Part shown: in pieces, positions 1 to 14,100 of the stretch
Numbering within the stretch: the first letter of the stretch is position 1
How the letters are laid out: each line of letters starts with the position of its first letter
Assembly (NCBI RefSeq): GCF_017562075.2
Contig: NC_054084.1
Span: 19,218,889-19,282,888, forward strand
Origin: Anopheles merus
Lineage: Eukaryota > Arthropoda > Insecta > Diptera > Culicidae
Length of the DNA: 64,000 nt
Direction: 5' to 3'
The notes under the pieces: generated by a model
The model's input: the letters and a program-made list of their open reading frames with translations, nothing else
Told to the model about the DNA's origin: nothing
Database searches by the model: none
Translations under genes and position numbers: made by a program

Positions 1-1341
1 TCTAAAACAACATTAAAATGTTTAGTGGTTAGGTATTTAAACTCCACAGTACATCGTCCGTGGAATATCTTCCCCAATTTATGAAATGCTAAATGTGATT
101 ATCGTAACTCCTTCTTAACTGCAGCAAAATGATCCTGCCGCCCGGTTGGGGAATAGTGCTTGGCTTTTGGCTCTGGTCCATCATCACCTTGGTAGCGAAT
201 CCGTTTACCCAGTCTGTTTAGAAGGCCCAGGTTCATTGCCTATTGCCGCCAAGGGAGTGCTTGTGGGAATTGGTCAAGTCAAGTTGAACACATTCCGATG
301 GTTTGTGCTTAAGCACGAAGGGAGGTCTCCCTAGATCCTTTACGGCTCTTGAAGGACCTGGTTCTCAACCTGATGAATCTGTGGTACGCCGCACAAGTAT
401 GTTTAATTGACGCCTCGATTACAGAAACTGCAGCCTCACAATCACCAGCCGAGTGCAGCACAGACGCTTTATGGCCGTTCGGAAAGTAGCCTGGCCGAGG
501 ATTCACAGCAGGTTAAGACAAGAAGGTGTTCCCACCACAAACTGTTTAGACTAATTTCCAAATGTGTTTATGAGGTTGAGAATTAATGGTGGCAGGCTTG
601 TTTTGGAGAGGATTGTTCATCTGAATTAGAATTTCCTGAATTCCAAATGACTTTTCGACACAATTTCCTTCGTAATTTAGTTTAGTCAACTCCAATGACT
701 TGAAGAATTGTAATGAACTAGACAAAATATTTACATTTATTGAGCAACACATATTTAACATCGGACTTCTGCTTTCGACCTCAAACAATTTAAAACAGTT
801 TAATTCGACAACTAGAAACAAAAGAGAGTAAATCTTTCATTTAAGAACATCTATGTCACAGTCTATTTTTGGACGTACCGGTACAAGGACATTGGAATTA
901 AGGAAAACATGTCTCGCAGACTGCTCCAGACGATTCCCGTGTGCATCCTTGCATCGTTTACCGTCAGGAGAGCGCACACCAAAACAACACAATCGACTAC
1001 CCGTTCCGCGCGAAACACAACAACCACACAACAGCCATCATCGCGCGCCAACGCGAGCCAAGACGAACTTTTGTGATGTGCAATAAACTATCCGTAATCG
1101 ATAAAATAAACCACTAGAAAAGACGTTTACCATAATCCGAGCACAATAAACAATTCTTCGATGGCAGGAAAACGACTAAAGCGTCATAAACCAGAGCGAA
1201 CCGGCAACCGGGGCACAACGTGCCTCCACACTCCACACACTAAACCCATTTCGCTGGTTGAAGTTTTATTTTTACTCCTCACAGGTTTGGGTTGGAGGTT
1301 CGCCGCTTGGGCCAATGCTTTTGCCGACGATGCGCCCGAAA
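1..1341. other. Unassigned non-coding sequence
   Basis: I see no gene that I can support here. Several short open frames overlap on both strands between about 130 and 510, including a hydrophobic 31-codon plus-strand frame at 129. They change frame repeatedly and resemble no family I know. A diverged pseudogene is possible but not shown. The rest, to about 1340, has no recognisable repeat. Confidence 0.5.
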
Positions 1342-1366
1342 GGGGGGGGGGGTTTATTTGCAGCAC

Positions 1367-1440
<74 letters not shown>
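1342..1440. repeat. Compound G-run, (TG)n and (AG)n microsatellite
   Basis: A run of 11 G (1342-1352) is followed after 16 bases by an uninterrupted TG dinucleotide tract (1369-1424) that passes directly into an AG tract (1425-1440). The open frames crossing it encode runs of alternating residues and are artefacts of the repeat. The long TG tract can adopt Z-DNA and should vary in length between individuals. Confidence 0.97.
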
Positions 1441-3378
1441 TATGTGAGTGCAATAAAATGTCATCCGAACCGCGGCGGCCGCACGCGTAAATCATATCGT
1501 TTAAGGACCTCGCTCTGTGTGGAACGGAAACTGTTCGTTTTGCACAGTGTTACAGTGGACCCACAACATAAACACACACAGACACACACATGCGCGTGCC
1601 ACTAGAAGAGTATATGGTGAGGTGAGAAACCAGAAACGGCACCGAAAAACCATCACGACTTGATGACAGCCTTACGAAACAAATCCCAAAAAGTGATACA
1701 AAGCGAGGAACGGGCGGAGGAGCATGCTGCTGCCACTGTGGAAAATAATAGTAATTTATTGAGACATTATAAATACGGAATTTCTATGCGAGCAGAAGTG
1801 GAGGGCAGAGCCGGAGCTAGCAGAGGTTATAGTTTTAGTGTGTTTGTTTTCCCCCTTTGTTGGGGGAAATCAAAGAAGGAAAGGACGAGTAGCGCGCACC
1901 CGTAAATAAAACCAAAACCCACTCATACACCGAATTGAAGCTTGTGTTCCTCCCCTCCTGCTGGTGGTTTGAAAAAAGGGGTGACCGAGGAAAATGACAA
2001 GCGTGCAGCGGCAGGCAGCAGCAGAACATTTTTTATTCATTCTCTTCGGCCAATAAAAGTGACATAAACGCACTGCCGAAGCATCATAGTGAACATCCGA
2101 CGAGTGGCACCTACCACCCCGAACACAAACACAAAAGCGCGACATGGACATGGCGGTGGAAAAGGATGGTGGTGGTTGTTCTTTGCGCGAATCCGGGTCG
2201 GTCCGCTTCGCTAAAGCGCAAAGGAGGCAATGCTCGGGAAGGGACACACGCACTCTCGTCGCTTCTTTCTTATATTTGTCACCACGATGAGTCGCATTTC
2301 AAGTGGCAGCAGCAACAGCAAGCAAAAGAGCCTTGCCAGGCTTCGAAAGGCCAATGATTTAATAAATAGCTATGGAAACCTTCCATCCGCCTTGCCCTGG
2401 ATCCTCCGCTCCATACACTTTTCTATTTCCACGAAAGAGGGTGGTGGTCACACAGCACAATAGGAAAACTAATCAAATCGGCAAACGACGCGAGCGCACC
2501 CGAAATGGAGCAGTTTTCAAGCACCCTCAAGTGTGGAGGGCTCGATTGTCGCCACCGGAAAGGGAAACTCGTCCGGCTCGTTCAACTCTAAACAATGGTC
2601 TAGGCGCACACACAAACATACACAGCATTTTTAGAAGGGCAAATTGTGCCAATTTCGCCCAAAGGGGGTTTCCGGCGTTGTGCTTTTTGAGCAGCTGCAA
2701 GGGCGGTGTTGTGCTGGAAAAGCGAAGCGTAAAATTAATTTTAATAAAAGGCAAATCTACGAACGGAGCCGCGTAGAGTCTCGAGCGTTGCTAAGGGGTA
2801 CGGATGACTTATCGCGTGTTGTGCGGAAGTGCAATGAAGGATTGAGAAGTAAAATTCGCAAAACGTTGAAGCATTTATGTTAGCAGGAAGTTAAACAAAT
2901 TTTAAATTGAAATTTGTCAACAATTGAGCCTTATTGCTGCATTTATTGTTTTCACATGATTTGATTTTAATTGAAATCGTTGACTAGTTCTGCCTTTGCA
3001 GAATGATCTTTTACTTTAGCAAGATGATGTTCAACATTTTGTTTATTTAAATGAATTCTATTTGAAAGATTCTGCAGCACGAGTTACAACCAGATTGACA
3101 AATTAATGGTCGAAATTCATACTGATGGCATGTAGTGAAATTAAGAAGCAATAAGAACCTTTTTAAATTTATTTTTGTACAGCACAAACAGTCCCAAAGG
3201 ACGTTCAAGCATTGCAGCATACTGTGAAGTACGAGTAATAATCAATAATTTCGTTACTTTCTACCCAGTTCCCAGTTGGGGTACGCATGGCTCGTTTGGA
3301 CAATTTTTCATGCAAAATTATTGCCTCTTGCCTGCGCAAAAACAAAAAAACGATCCCACGTGACCAGCAAAAAGCCTC
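1441..3378. other. Unassigned non-coding sequence
   Basis: GC-moderate to about 2880, then AT-rich to about 3170. There is a short CA-rich stretch near 1570-1590. The open frames are short, overlapping and unlike known proteins. No splice-bounded exon, tRNA or transposon end was recognised. Confidence 0.6.
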
Positions 3379-3398
3379 TGTGTGTGTGTGTGTGTGTG
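3379..3398. repeat. (TG)10 microsatellite
   Basis: An uninterrupted TG dinucleotide tract of about 20 bases, preceded by CTC and followed by CTCTGTGAG. Confidence 0.95.
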
Positions 3399-6300
3399 CT
3401 CTGTGAGTAAATTTATAAACACTTGCGCCTCTGCACAACCCATCGCAAAGCAAGGAGAAGCGCAGGGCCAAGAAAATAACAGAAGTCACAGTTCGCTCAT
3501 AAAAATTGATCACAATCAGTATGTTTGCGGCGGAAGCTCCACTACAAAAAAAAAACACAAAACACACAAAAAGAAAACAGTCAAGAAAGCTACCAAAGGA
3601 CACGAAAGGAGTACGCAAAGAAAATCGCAACAAACCGCGAACGGTGCGCACTCGGTGCGGTGCTTGAAGCAAAAATCAATTATCAGTATGTTTGGCATTT
3701 TTATTGGCGGTACGCAATAAACTACCTAAAACTCTTCGCTTCGGTGCCATTCTCCCGCGTGTGCCGCTTGGTTCGAGTTTGTTTCGCTGCTGGGTCTCAC
3801 AAAATCGAAATGTGCGCCACGAGGTTGAGATTTGGTATTGAGACAAAACCGGAATTTTGTGGTGATAAGAAATAGGGGGAATAAAAACATTATAATAATA
3901 TATAAAATACTACTTTCTAACAGCAAAACTATGCTTGCTTGCAAATAAAAACGCCCCACAAGGCAAAGCGAAGCATCCAATAAGCAAGCGACATGTTATG
4001 ACATACCGACGACAGGCGGCTATACCATTCCAATAAATGCATTTCTGCGTGACAATAAAAATGCAAACTCCAATGCGGCTGCCAATCGTCATTGGCTAAA
4101 CTTTTCCGACCCAGGCAAGCAGCACTCGATGCCGATATCGTTTGTGAAAAATGTGAAAAATTCAAATAGATTTCCGTTTGAAAACGCTCCCCAACTGCCA
4201 ATGCACCGCCGTCCCCAAGAGCCTCAGGCCAATAAAGTGCGCAGTTAAGGCGCAGCATAACTGTCAGGTTCTGGACATTATTGGAAAGCAAAACTGTCCC
4301 AAACAAGCGGCGACACGGTCTGTAATATTCCTTGCGACAACTTACCCCGCGTTGTACTTCCTCCACCTCACCCACACGTCCGGACACGACGTCCGGGAGA
4401 GGTCAAGAATCTTGCGTCTTGCTGTGTCTGAGATTTTCGCGAAACTTCCCGAAACGCGCGCGCAAAGCTGCTGGTGCAGGAGTGAGAGATGAATTTCGCA
4501 AGCGCATTCCACAGCCGCGCGGAATTTCTCGTCACTTACTCCGATTTCTCAACGCCTGCCGTGTATCAACCGCCACCCCTGCCGCTACCGTCTTGGCGAC
4601 TCTGCGACATTGAGTCGATGGTGGTACCTTTCCCTTCGCGGGATCTTGTCCGGATCGGAAGGTCTCTCTCATCGCTGCACAAACTTCTCCACCGCAAAGC
4701 AAACGAGCAAGATCAACTCGCGGGCAGGCACACACAGACGCACGCGAACGTTAGATACATGTTTGCACCGTTGTTATATTGGTGCGGTTGACATTCGGGA
4801 AGGAAATTCAAGCTTGCACGGGACGATTGGAGAAATGGGAAAGCATGGAAAGAAGCTGGAAAGAGAGGGCGCGTCGTTGCAATGACACGCACGGCCAAAA
4901 GCTGAACAAAACAAACACACCCTCGGCGAGGAGGGAGTAGGTGAGTGGGATGCAAATGCACATGCACTTTGGAATGCAACGGAGACACAGACAGAGACAT
5001 AGAGAGAGAGAAGAGAAAGAGAGTGCACGATTATACACATTTCCTTTTCTTCCGCGCGAGGCCATAGGGGAGCAAAGGGGCGCAACAACAACAAAAAACG
5101 CCTGGGAGGAGAGGTGTGTTCTCTCTTGTCACTTTATCGTCTTTGCCGTTCGCGATCGAAAGGAGCGCGCGATCGCATTTACCACTGTGCTTGCACGCGC
5201 GCGTGTGTTTGTGTGCTGGATTATGTTGTTTTTTATTATTTATATTCTCGCCCATTTATGTGTGTCGCTGTTAAGGGAGCATCGCTTTGCTGTTGTGGAA
5301 TGTGGTTTTCCGTATCTTTCCCGCTTCTCCCCGGGGCAGGGGGTTCATCAGACCTTACACGGCAATATGCTACTGGTTCTTCGACTTTGAGCAGCACGCT
5401 GGGAGGGGACACACTGCACTGCACGGAGGGAGCAGTCAGTAGGTTACACAGTGTTGGAGATCTCCACCGCCACTGGAAGAATGCACAGTGTGTTTTCATA
5501 GCAAACTGCAACCGTCTGAAGTGAATCATTGAAGCGACAAAAAATGTTAAAAGATTCTAAAAATGTTTAGAGATCAAGAAGACCTTGCAAGAAGTACCAA
5601 ATTTCCAAATGTATAAAAAATAACAATAAATGCTAGATCTAAGTTCTAAGAATAAAGTGTACGGTCCAAAATCACTTTCCTCGCGTTTATCTGAAATCGT
5701 CTTTGGATTCGAAGTTCAAGCTCAAATCCTCATAAAAGGTGTATCTGCAAGATTTAAGTCGTTAGACCTGTAGAACACAAGCTAGATGATCTGAAGTATT
5801 GAAACCCTTATCATCTTCAGACAACCATTAAAAATTAGGCGCTGAGACCTTGAGACCCATAACGGAGTTACCATTTTAGCTCTCGAATCTTTAGATAGTT
5901 GGGATATCTTCAGAATCCACAGTATATCAAACTTCTAATTGTCAAGAACCCATCAATTCCAGTAGATCTTCTACTGATGCATACATCCAAAAGTTGTGGA
6001 GATGTTGATCATTTCCATATTATGCAAGAATGGTCAAAATGAACTTCAAGAACTTCATTCTCATGTAGGACTTAAGTCTCCGACAAAGACCCAAATGGAA
6101 CAACTCTTCATGGAGATCTCACTCAAGGTGACTATCGTCTAGATGAGCTGCTAGAACTGATCTTTCGTTGAACAAATTCCCTCCCCACTACCAACACAAA
6201 GACCCTTATGGGGACATCAAACCATTGCAAAACCCAATTCCAAAATCAAGCACATTCCAATCGCACTCTTCGCCGTGCTCAATTCACTGACGGGCGCACC

Positions 6301-6562
6301 GAAGGAACGAAATAATAATACAACATTTCCCCCTCTGGGCGGCAACGGGCAACACCGGCACCACCATTATTGAAGCCCACCCAAACAGGGCTCCATTACA
6401 GCGCGGTGCGCATATCCTGGGAAGAGCGAACGAGCGAGTGCGCGCGCGCGCAAACGAACGCGTGGAAGTAGGGACGGGAACGAGGGTCCAACACAAGTGA
6501 AAGGTTTGAAAGTGCGTCGCGGCATCGTCGCTGCTGCACTCTTTATTTTTGTTTTTAACCGA

Positions 6563-6563
<1 letters not shown>
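3399..6563. other. Unassigned non-coding sequence
   Basis: This stretch holds an A-rich part (3540-3590), a GC-richer block (4320-5520) with a purine tract at 4999-5024, and an AT-richer block (5520-6240). The block at 4489-4791 has a 100-codon plus-strand frame. The opposite strand has a GTAAGT donor-like site at about 4533-4540. Neither is backed by a partner splice site or a family resemblance, so no gene is called. Confidence 0.55.

Positions 6564-6595
<32 letters not shown>
6564..6595. repeat. (CA)16 microsatellite
   Basis: An uninterrupted CA dinucleotide tract of 32 bases. The 264-codon and 116-codon open frames that run through it on the two strands translate the repeat as His-Thr or Val-Cys runs and are not treated as genes. 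Confidence 0.97.
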
Positions 6596-6597
<2 letters not shown>

Positions 6598-9500
6598 TCG
6601 CAGCCTGGAATTTGTGTCCACCTTTCCTGGTCTTTCGCTGCAGTGCACCGAAAACGCACACGAGGAGCAAAAGGATGCTGGATGCACAACCCCCCGCACT
6701 TTCTGGGTTGGTTCCGTTGTGCGTGCCCGTGTGCTGCGTGCCGTTACATTGCGGCGGGAAGTTTGTTTGAAGTTCGTTGTGCCGAAAACAAAACACAGAC
6801 ACACACCCGCGAGCACGCGCAAAAACAACAAACAGCACGCAGAAACATTCCAAACGCGTCGCAGCGGCTACAACGTCGTACTGTGTCTTTCGATTCCGCT
6901 CCGCGAGATCCAATTTTGCTTGCTTTATTTACATCGAATCGTGTTGGGGCTGCTGTCCCTTTACCCCGGACAGTCACCACCGCCACCATCATTATCGTTC
7001 ATGATCTTGTTTGCGAGCAAAGCGAAAGCAAAAAAGAAAAACAAACTTCGTACACGCCAAAATGGAGGGAACATAATATGTTCGGTGGCTCCGCATATTT
7101 TGCCCATTTATGGAGGGGGTTGGGGAGCAAAATCTCGGCATCTTTCTGCCGCGGCGACAAATGCACTTCAACGCAACTCAAGAGATTTCAATTTGATTAC
7201 AATAATTCTGATTTTTGCAGAGCAAAAGTATCAAAAACTAGTACAATTCTTCAATTTGGAATACGAAAACAAGATCTCTTTTAAGAATTAATGCATCCAA
7301 TCGATTCGGTCCAAGCTCAACTTCCATTCAGTATTGATCATCGCAATCGGTTGGAATTGCAAGAAGACGCGCTGCTAAAGCCGTTCCACAACACAACCAA
7401 GTCAAGGCAAGCATGCGGAGAAGACACCAACCTTCGATCGGGGCCTTAGGTATCATTTCGTTCGAGTGGTAATTGGGTTCCAACGGCAAGCATCTACAGC
7501 AAGAGTGCGACAGATATAGCTAACCGATACAAACAACTCCTTGCTACTTCTGCAATCCCAAGACGGATGTGTGTGGGTTAAGAAAATCGACCCACACGCG
7601 TTGACAAAGTGATCCAGGAAGAAGGCGAAGTTGGCTGAGTTTTACTGACCATTTTACAAGAAAAAGCCAAGGAAAGGGAACAATCACCAAGACGGCATCA
7701 GCATCCCGATATGCTCCCACCGCCTTCACCGCCGTACTACCAGTGGCGACAAATTCACTGAAACAGCCCAAGATGCATAGAGAGAGGGAGCGATGCCAAG
7801 AGAAAAGAGATATAAATATACCTGCGCCTGCAATGGGTTGTTGCGCGAGGATACACCAACTCCCAAGATCTGCTACATAAGGTGGAAAAGCGGGAGGCTG
7901 TGGAAGGCCGGGGAGGAAGGGACCGCCCGGAAGGTAGGTATAAAGCCAATCGCAATGGCCGTAAAAGCGACACACCATAAATAAGTAAACAGCGAAATAA
8001 ATAAAATAACAAAAATCACACACACATACACACACACACTTTCCATGGCAGCAGCATAAGCCTGATTGAGCGAACCGGGCCAAACAGAGAGACAGAGAGA
8101 CACAGAGAAAGAGAGAGAGAGAGTAGGAGGACTTGTAGCGATGAAAACAAGACGCGAAAAAATGATACAAAACACAGCGAGGAAATAACAGAACAAGAAG
8201 CCTTAAACACATACACTAGCATAACGAGAGCAAAAGAAATTGGATAAAAAGAGAGAGATAGTCAGCCCAGGAGTAAAGGAATGTCGGCACAATCGCAAAA
8301 CATAAAACATACTCGCGCCAATACATGGGGAGATCCATGAAGAAAGCGCCCGCCATGGGAACGGAACGCGGCGGTCAAGCAAAATCTTGTGCCGTTGCTG
8401 TTGCCTTTTTTTTCCTGGCTGTTCTCAACCAAACGACTGGGGAAGACATAATCAAAAATTCCCGTATACCTCCGAGACTCTGTTGTGCCCTGCAGGTTTT
8501 GGCGAACACGCTGGCGAAAAACGGTCCAAGCAACAACCCAATCCTGCGCCTCCTGTATGGTTCGGAGAGGCACAGAGGGATGCCAATAAAAAAGGGCTAC
8601 GGTAACACGGCATTTACGGGCAGCAGAAGCATCAGAAGCAGCAGCAGCAGCAAATCATCTTCCGACTAAGAAGCCACCGAGAGCATCAACCCAGGGGGTT
8701 GTGACTCTTGGCGACGAAAGGCAAGCAAAGAGCCAGAAAGACACAGCAGCACGAGTTTGTAGCAGCAGCTTGCCGAACCGAAGGGGGCTCGCGGGAATTC
8801 AAATCGCGTGTGGTGTGGTGGGAACAAGATCGGTGGAGCCCAAAAAGCGTCCCACATATATCTTTCGCCATGCTCTACTACTAAACCGAGGGAGCCGCGA
8901 GACGCACGACGCTTGCAGGTCTCGTTGAAGTCACCACCGCAATGCAGGCGCACACACACACGGAGAAACGGAACACATACTTAGGCCGAGTGACGAGCTA
9001 CGGGTTGAGGAGCGAACTGAGTGTATTCTATTCATTTTGTATGCGAAGACAGGGGTTTTATGTCTGTATTTGTATCCTAGATAGGAAGACATTGAAGACG
9101 GAAGTATAGAGCTGGATTCTTCCGGAGGAGCATTCATTATCAGGATCATTATGAAATCGACACATAAACACAAAATATTATTGTGCAAAATTCAATTCAA
9201 TCATTGCTGTTGCAAAAACTACTTCAATTTAATGTATTGCTCATTTGCAAAGTGTTTCCAATAGTACACCAGATGATACTTCAAATCTTCGTTACGGACT
9301 TCGTTCCAAAAACCAAAAGAACAACTAATGTGATAGAGCTCTTCACGAAAGCGGCTGCTCCAGTTAAACAACGACACTAGTGTTTCTTTGCTGCAGAACA
9401 GCTTTTCCCCCTCTCCCTGTATAAAACTCTTCAGACCAATTCATGTGCACTCAAGGAGCAACTACACAACTCTTTCTAAACTAGATTTTGCAGTTACAGC

Positions 9501-11113
9501 TTAATACGCCGTACGTGTCTAAACGATCGAAAGCGTTGCCACCTGGGCTGTTCTTATCGTCTCTGGTAATTGCACAACACAGCACATACACGTGTTACAT
9601 AGCATTAAAGCTCGCATCCTACCCACCAAACTTGTGTACTCGTGTCTAAATGAGATACAGAGTTTTTGGTACGACCCGAGCTCGAGCTGTCAACCACCGG
9701 AGTTACAATACAAAAGCCAACCAACATGCACACACAGGCGGACGGCGGTGTCGCGTTGGTAAAAGGATATGAAGCAAGAAAAACCGTCACCTATTCATCT
9801 GCTGCAAATTCATGCTCCATGGTGTAAAGCAGCATCAACCACAGCGAAGGTGAAAATGAAAAGCTTGACTTAGAAAAACGGCAAAAAAGATCCTTACCGA
9901 TGGTACTCCAATTAATAGTTGCTGCAGCTAAAACCTTTACCTCGAGTGTGACTCAATTGAATTAGTAAACCTCACCGTCTGCTGATACGCTGCGGTCTAT
10001 GTTTCGCTCTATTGGAGCAAGCTTTTCTTTTTTGGATCGATTTGCAGGAAGCAAATGAGTGCATAAGGTTTTGGAACTACTTCGCACTTCTGTTATCTAT
10101 TTATTGAAGAATGTGTCTCTTAGCGTGAGTTCGCTTGAATTGATGGTTCTTCAAGACTCAACTGTTTTTCGTACGAGGAGTAGATGGGGACAATTTAGAG
10201 ATTTCTTTAGAGAAAGTGTTGAAAAGTTTAATTGAAAAAATGTAAATAAGCTAAAGCTTTATAAAATAACTGATATAATTTCAATTTCAAACAAATGACA
10301 TGGTTTAAATTTATAATAAATAACCAATCTCACCCTTCAACCATATAATTTAAGATCGAACATGTTTAGAAAAAATTAAAATACATAAATACATTACGTT
10401 GTGTCTACAACATTTGTGAAATGAATATTTATAAAGCCGTATCAAAAACCAAACTTCATTTTCCGTCTTTAAAAAAATTAAAAGTTCATCCCATGCTAAT
10501 AAAATCTTCCGCATCTATCACCCCTTTTATCAAATAATGAAAGATCAAACGATGAAATTCATCACCAAACCCTTAAAATGCATACACTTACAGCAAAAAA
10601 CGAAACCAAATCCCTGTGTAAATTCACTAGCCGCAATCCTAGCCATCCCAAAAATCAAGCAAAATAAAAGCACAAAACAGTCCAACCGCAAACGTCTGAA
10701 GGATTTTAAATTTTCCAACCCACGCACCCGATCGTAGAAAAATCCACAACGCGCCGCGTCCTCACTCGGCACAGGATGATGCAGAGAGCATCGGGCGGGA
10801 AACCATCACCACACCACCCACGCCAAACGCGCCCACACTGGGGCTCTGTTTGCGCAGGGCGATGTACATTGAACGAGGAGAATCGTGCAAAACGGCATTC
10901 ATTGGCAGAAAGGACATGAACCAACCGGACCCGAAACTTGCGCCCGGGGTCTGATCGGAAGCGCAAACAATAATACATAAATTATCATAAATCTGTTATG
11001 ATAGCGTTTGGGCGGTGGGAGTTATGGGTGGGCAGCGGGCCACTGTTACGCCAAATCAAAAAGGACACCCTCTCAAAGATCAAAGCGAGAAAGTTAGGGC
11101 GTCAGAGGAGAGC

Positions 11114-11115
<2 letters not shown>
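6596..11115. other. Unassigned non-coding sequence with short microsatellites
   Basis: GC-moderate DNA up to about 9000, then AT-rich DNA (9000-10700). Small repeats include interrupted CA at 8016-8039, GA at 8109-8123 and a CAG-rich stretch at 8621-8652. A TATAAAA at 9420-9426 has no convincing initiator about 30 bases downstream. The longest frame, a 222-codon minus-strand frame at 7544-8212, is hydrophobic low-complexity sequence that crosses the CA and GA tracts. Confidence 0.55.
8621..8652. repeat. CAG/CAGAAG trinucleotide-rich tract
   Basis: An imperfect CAG/AAG array that ends in five perfect CAG-type units. Such tracts are common in mosquito non-coding DNA. Confidence 0.85.
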
Positions 11116-11173
<58 letters not shown>

Positions 11174-11185
11174 TAGAGAGAGAGA
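11116..11185. repeat. Long (AG)n microsatellite with GATA interruption
   Basis: An AG dinucleotide tract of roughly 52 bases (to 11168) continues through two GATA interruptions to about 11185. All overlapping frames encode Arg-Glu or Leu-Ser runs. GAGAG motifs are bound by GAGA factor in Drosophila, so the tract could bind a mosquito orthologue. That is inference only. Confidence 0.96.
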
Positions 11186-14100
11186 ATAACGGGCAAATTC
11201 CCAGCTCCGTTTTGACTTGGTCGAGATGCCCCACCCCGAAGGGCACCCTTTCGAGTGTCTGTAGTAAAGGGCATCGGAAGCCTCGGAGCTCAAGTGGTGG
11301 GTTTGGTAAGTAAATATTATTCCCCAACCGTCGCTGTTGTTGTCGTTGGCGTCGGCGTCATCGTCCTGCGAAACTGGCCGAGGACACCCAGCGTGGCGTA
11401 AGGGCACGTGAATCAATGAATATGTTTTGTTAGTGCCTAACCGCGCGGCCTCCTCCGGATGGTTGCTCTTCGTATGTCAACACGGCTACAGTGTTTTCTG
11501 TTAAAACACCATCATCAGCTACCCACCCTGCAAGCTTCCGTTTGGGGCGCACCATCTTCGCCCTCGTTAGCATCGGGTGTTGGAACAATGCTGAAACCTC
11601 CCAGACCAGACGCCACGTGCCCAAATTCGTTTAGGCGTTGACGCGCCCACCCGAGCTGTGGGAGAGAAGCTATTACACGGTTCGCCCGTTCTTGGTGCCC
11701 CTGGAGGATAGGCGAGGAACAAAAAAAGGGGGAGGACATTTAGATCACAGACCCACAACCGGTGGACGACGACAGCGCACAACACAGTTTGACAGTGGGA
11801 AAACATATCACTTAACATTGGCGCGAGCGAGTTTGCTCGGGGCGTCAAATACGAAAACTTCATTATGGTAATCACAGAATGCAAACAGTCTCTAGATCGA
11901 AGTTCATTTGAGGATTGTAAATTGCTGTACCTATTACCGATTGCATTCATCGTCCAACGAATCAGTGCGCGATGTAGTAAATAGTCTTTTCTTTTTCGTT
12001 TGCGTCACAGCCAGAGTTGCAGGGATGCAAATAATTTCCTTTCCCAAGTTCTTTCAAATTTCCATCCCAGTCAATGTGAGCTCATTATTTTGTTTCCGCT
12101 TCATTTGGAGCATCTTGGAGCATTCAATGACAAGGATCCGACAGAAGCAGAAAAAAATATCTTAAACTTCAAGTAGTAAGTCATCGATAGGTAGTGAGAC
12201 TAATGAGACATTCAGCATTCACCGAATGGGGAAATTCCTTATACCACACACTGGAGATGCTTTCAAACGGACGAGATGCACCGGTAATGAGACATACCAT
12301 ACAGGATATGTAGACAGGATCATTAGCCTGACAAACTCTCGGAAGAATGAACTCACCGGAAATGAAGCAATGAGATCTTAATAAGACTCATCCAACGTAT
12401 ATCCAAACCTTCTTTAATGATGTTAGTAGCAACCAATAAGTTGGTTGATTTGATTCCAATTTTCGATCTCCTGTGATAGAAAGAAAGGGAAGACGAGGAT
12501 TCACCCCCGAAAGACCGTCCAAAGGCATGAACATCACGTACAGTTGGGTGTTGTACAGTTAACAGGAAGAATGCCATAAATTACCAGTCCCCAGCGGTTT
12601 TCTAGTAGTGGCTGGGTCTTTAAATTAAACCCTTCCTCCACCACCACCACAGGACGGGTCGCAGGAATGGTAGTTAAACTCACGGCGTGACAAAAGCGAA
12701 AACAGCCTGACAAATTGATATTCTAATTAAGTGATTCCAACAAATCCCTCTCGTAACACCCTCTCTGTCTCTCTCTCTCGCGCGCGGGTTACAGGCATTA
12801 CACCACGCACTGTTTGAAAATGCAGCTGTTTAGGACTTCTCACCCGCTCTTCTTCTAGCTTAAGATCATTTCGAAAATTTCGGGACAAGGTGTATAACAG
12901 ACGCACGGGCCCGGCAAAAGGCGACCGTGTTCCGCAATCATAATTCATGCCGGGCCCTGTCGTAGCGCTCACGCAAACGCGATTTTGTTTTATGAGCGAC
13001 TCATCAAACCGATCGTACATACGCGCGCGCGCGCGCAGCAAAGATCTTTAGGTTGGTACACCGCGAAGACAGACAGTTTGGTTGGTTTTCGATTTTACGA
13101 TTCCAAAAATTCTTAACCCGCGCGCCGGCTGCTCCGCGCGAATGCTCAATGCTGTCAGCTGAAAACCCTCAAACATTAGAAGGAAAGGATGCAGAGAGAG
13201 AGGTCCAGGCTCCTTCCTCTACCCCCTTTTTTGATCGTTTGAGAAAGGCTTTAGCAGGCAAAACCCCCTGTGCTAAACCACTGCTGCGAGCTGACTTCAA
13301 ACGGAATACCGTTCGCGCGCGCCGATCACCCGCGGGGGCAGAGCATAAATTCTGCTCACATACACACACGGGGCTTCAACGTTCTCGAATTTGTTGCTAC
13401 ACATGGTTTCCAAATAGGAGGGAAGGCAGGAGCGGGCAGGATTGTACATTAAACGCCCGAGGACTTAGTACCCAACAACATACAGCACACACAAAAAAGA
13501 GCATACACACAGAACTAACGTAGGAAAACAACCGCGACTAATGAAGCGGTGTCTGTTCACACTTTTGCACCGCATCGTTCACACACTCATATCCGGGTGT
13601 GTGTGTATGTGCACATTGGAAGCCACGTGGTGGGTGTAGGTCCGGGCGGTGGAGAGTGACCGGCGGCCAATGATAAATGCTGCTCGAGCGTCGGTAGCCA
13701 GCATGTCGAATCGATGCCTTATGTGTGGCGACGTGAGCTCCAGCACAACATTGTTGCAGTCGGGAACGGGCGCACAACACGTTGGTGCATCTCAGTTGCA
13801 GTTTAATGTTGCAAAAACACACGCCTAGAGGGTGGACGTGGGAGGAGTGGTTGTGTGGTGGTTATTGGACGGCAGAAAAAAAAAGTACAACGTGACTTTT
13901 GATTAATGATATATGTGTATCGACGGGTGGTGCTAGTTTGAGTGGTCGCGAACTTGGTCGAAGTGGGTTCGAGTTCGAAAGCCCCCGTCCACACTGTGAG
14001 GGAACGATGAAATATGGGAAAATGCTTCTTCTAAACATTGGAGCGGTGATGGGGGCGAGCGAGTTGTAGAGATACGTGCTGGTGCATTGATACCGCAATT

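Noticed and set aside
129..510. Overlapping short frames at the left edge, possibly an exon or pseudogene
   Set aside because: Frames shift several times, no splice sites bound them and no homology is recognised.
4489..4791. 100-codon plus-strand frame with a donor-like GTAAGT on the opposite strand
   Set aside because: The signals are on opposite strands and no acceptor or family resemblance supports either.
5462..5490. Resemblance to miR-263 (CACTGGAAGAAT.CAC)
   Set aside because: The seed bases are wrong and no complementary star arm lies nearby.
6497..7291. 264-codon plus-strand open frame
   Set aside because: It crosses the CA microsatellite, has overlapping open frames in other phases, and shows no domain or conserved motif.
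7544..8212. 222-codon minus-strand open frame with hydrophobic runs
   Set aside because: Low-complexity translation of GA and CA tracts. No family resemblance or splice support.
9420..9450. TATAAAA with TCAAGG about 30 bases downstream
   Set aside because: The initiator match is weak and the surrounding DNA has no gene-like frame.
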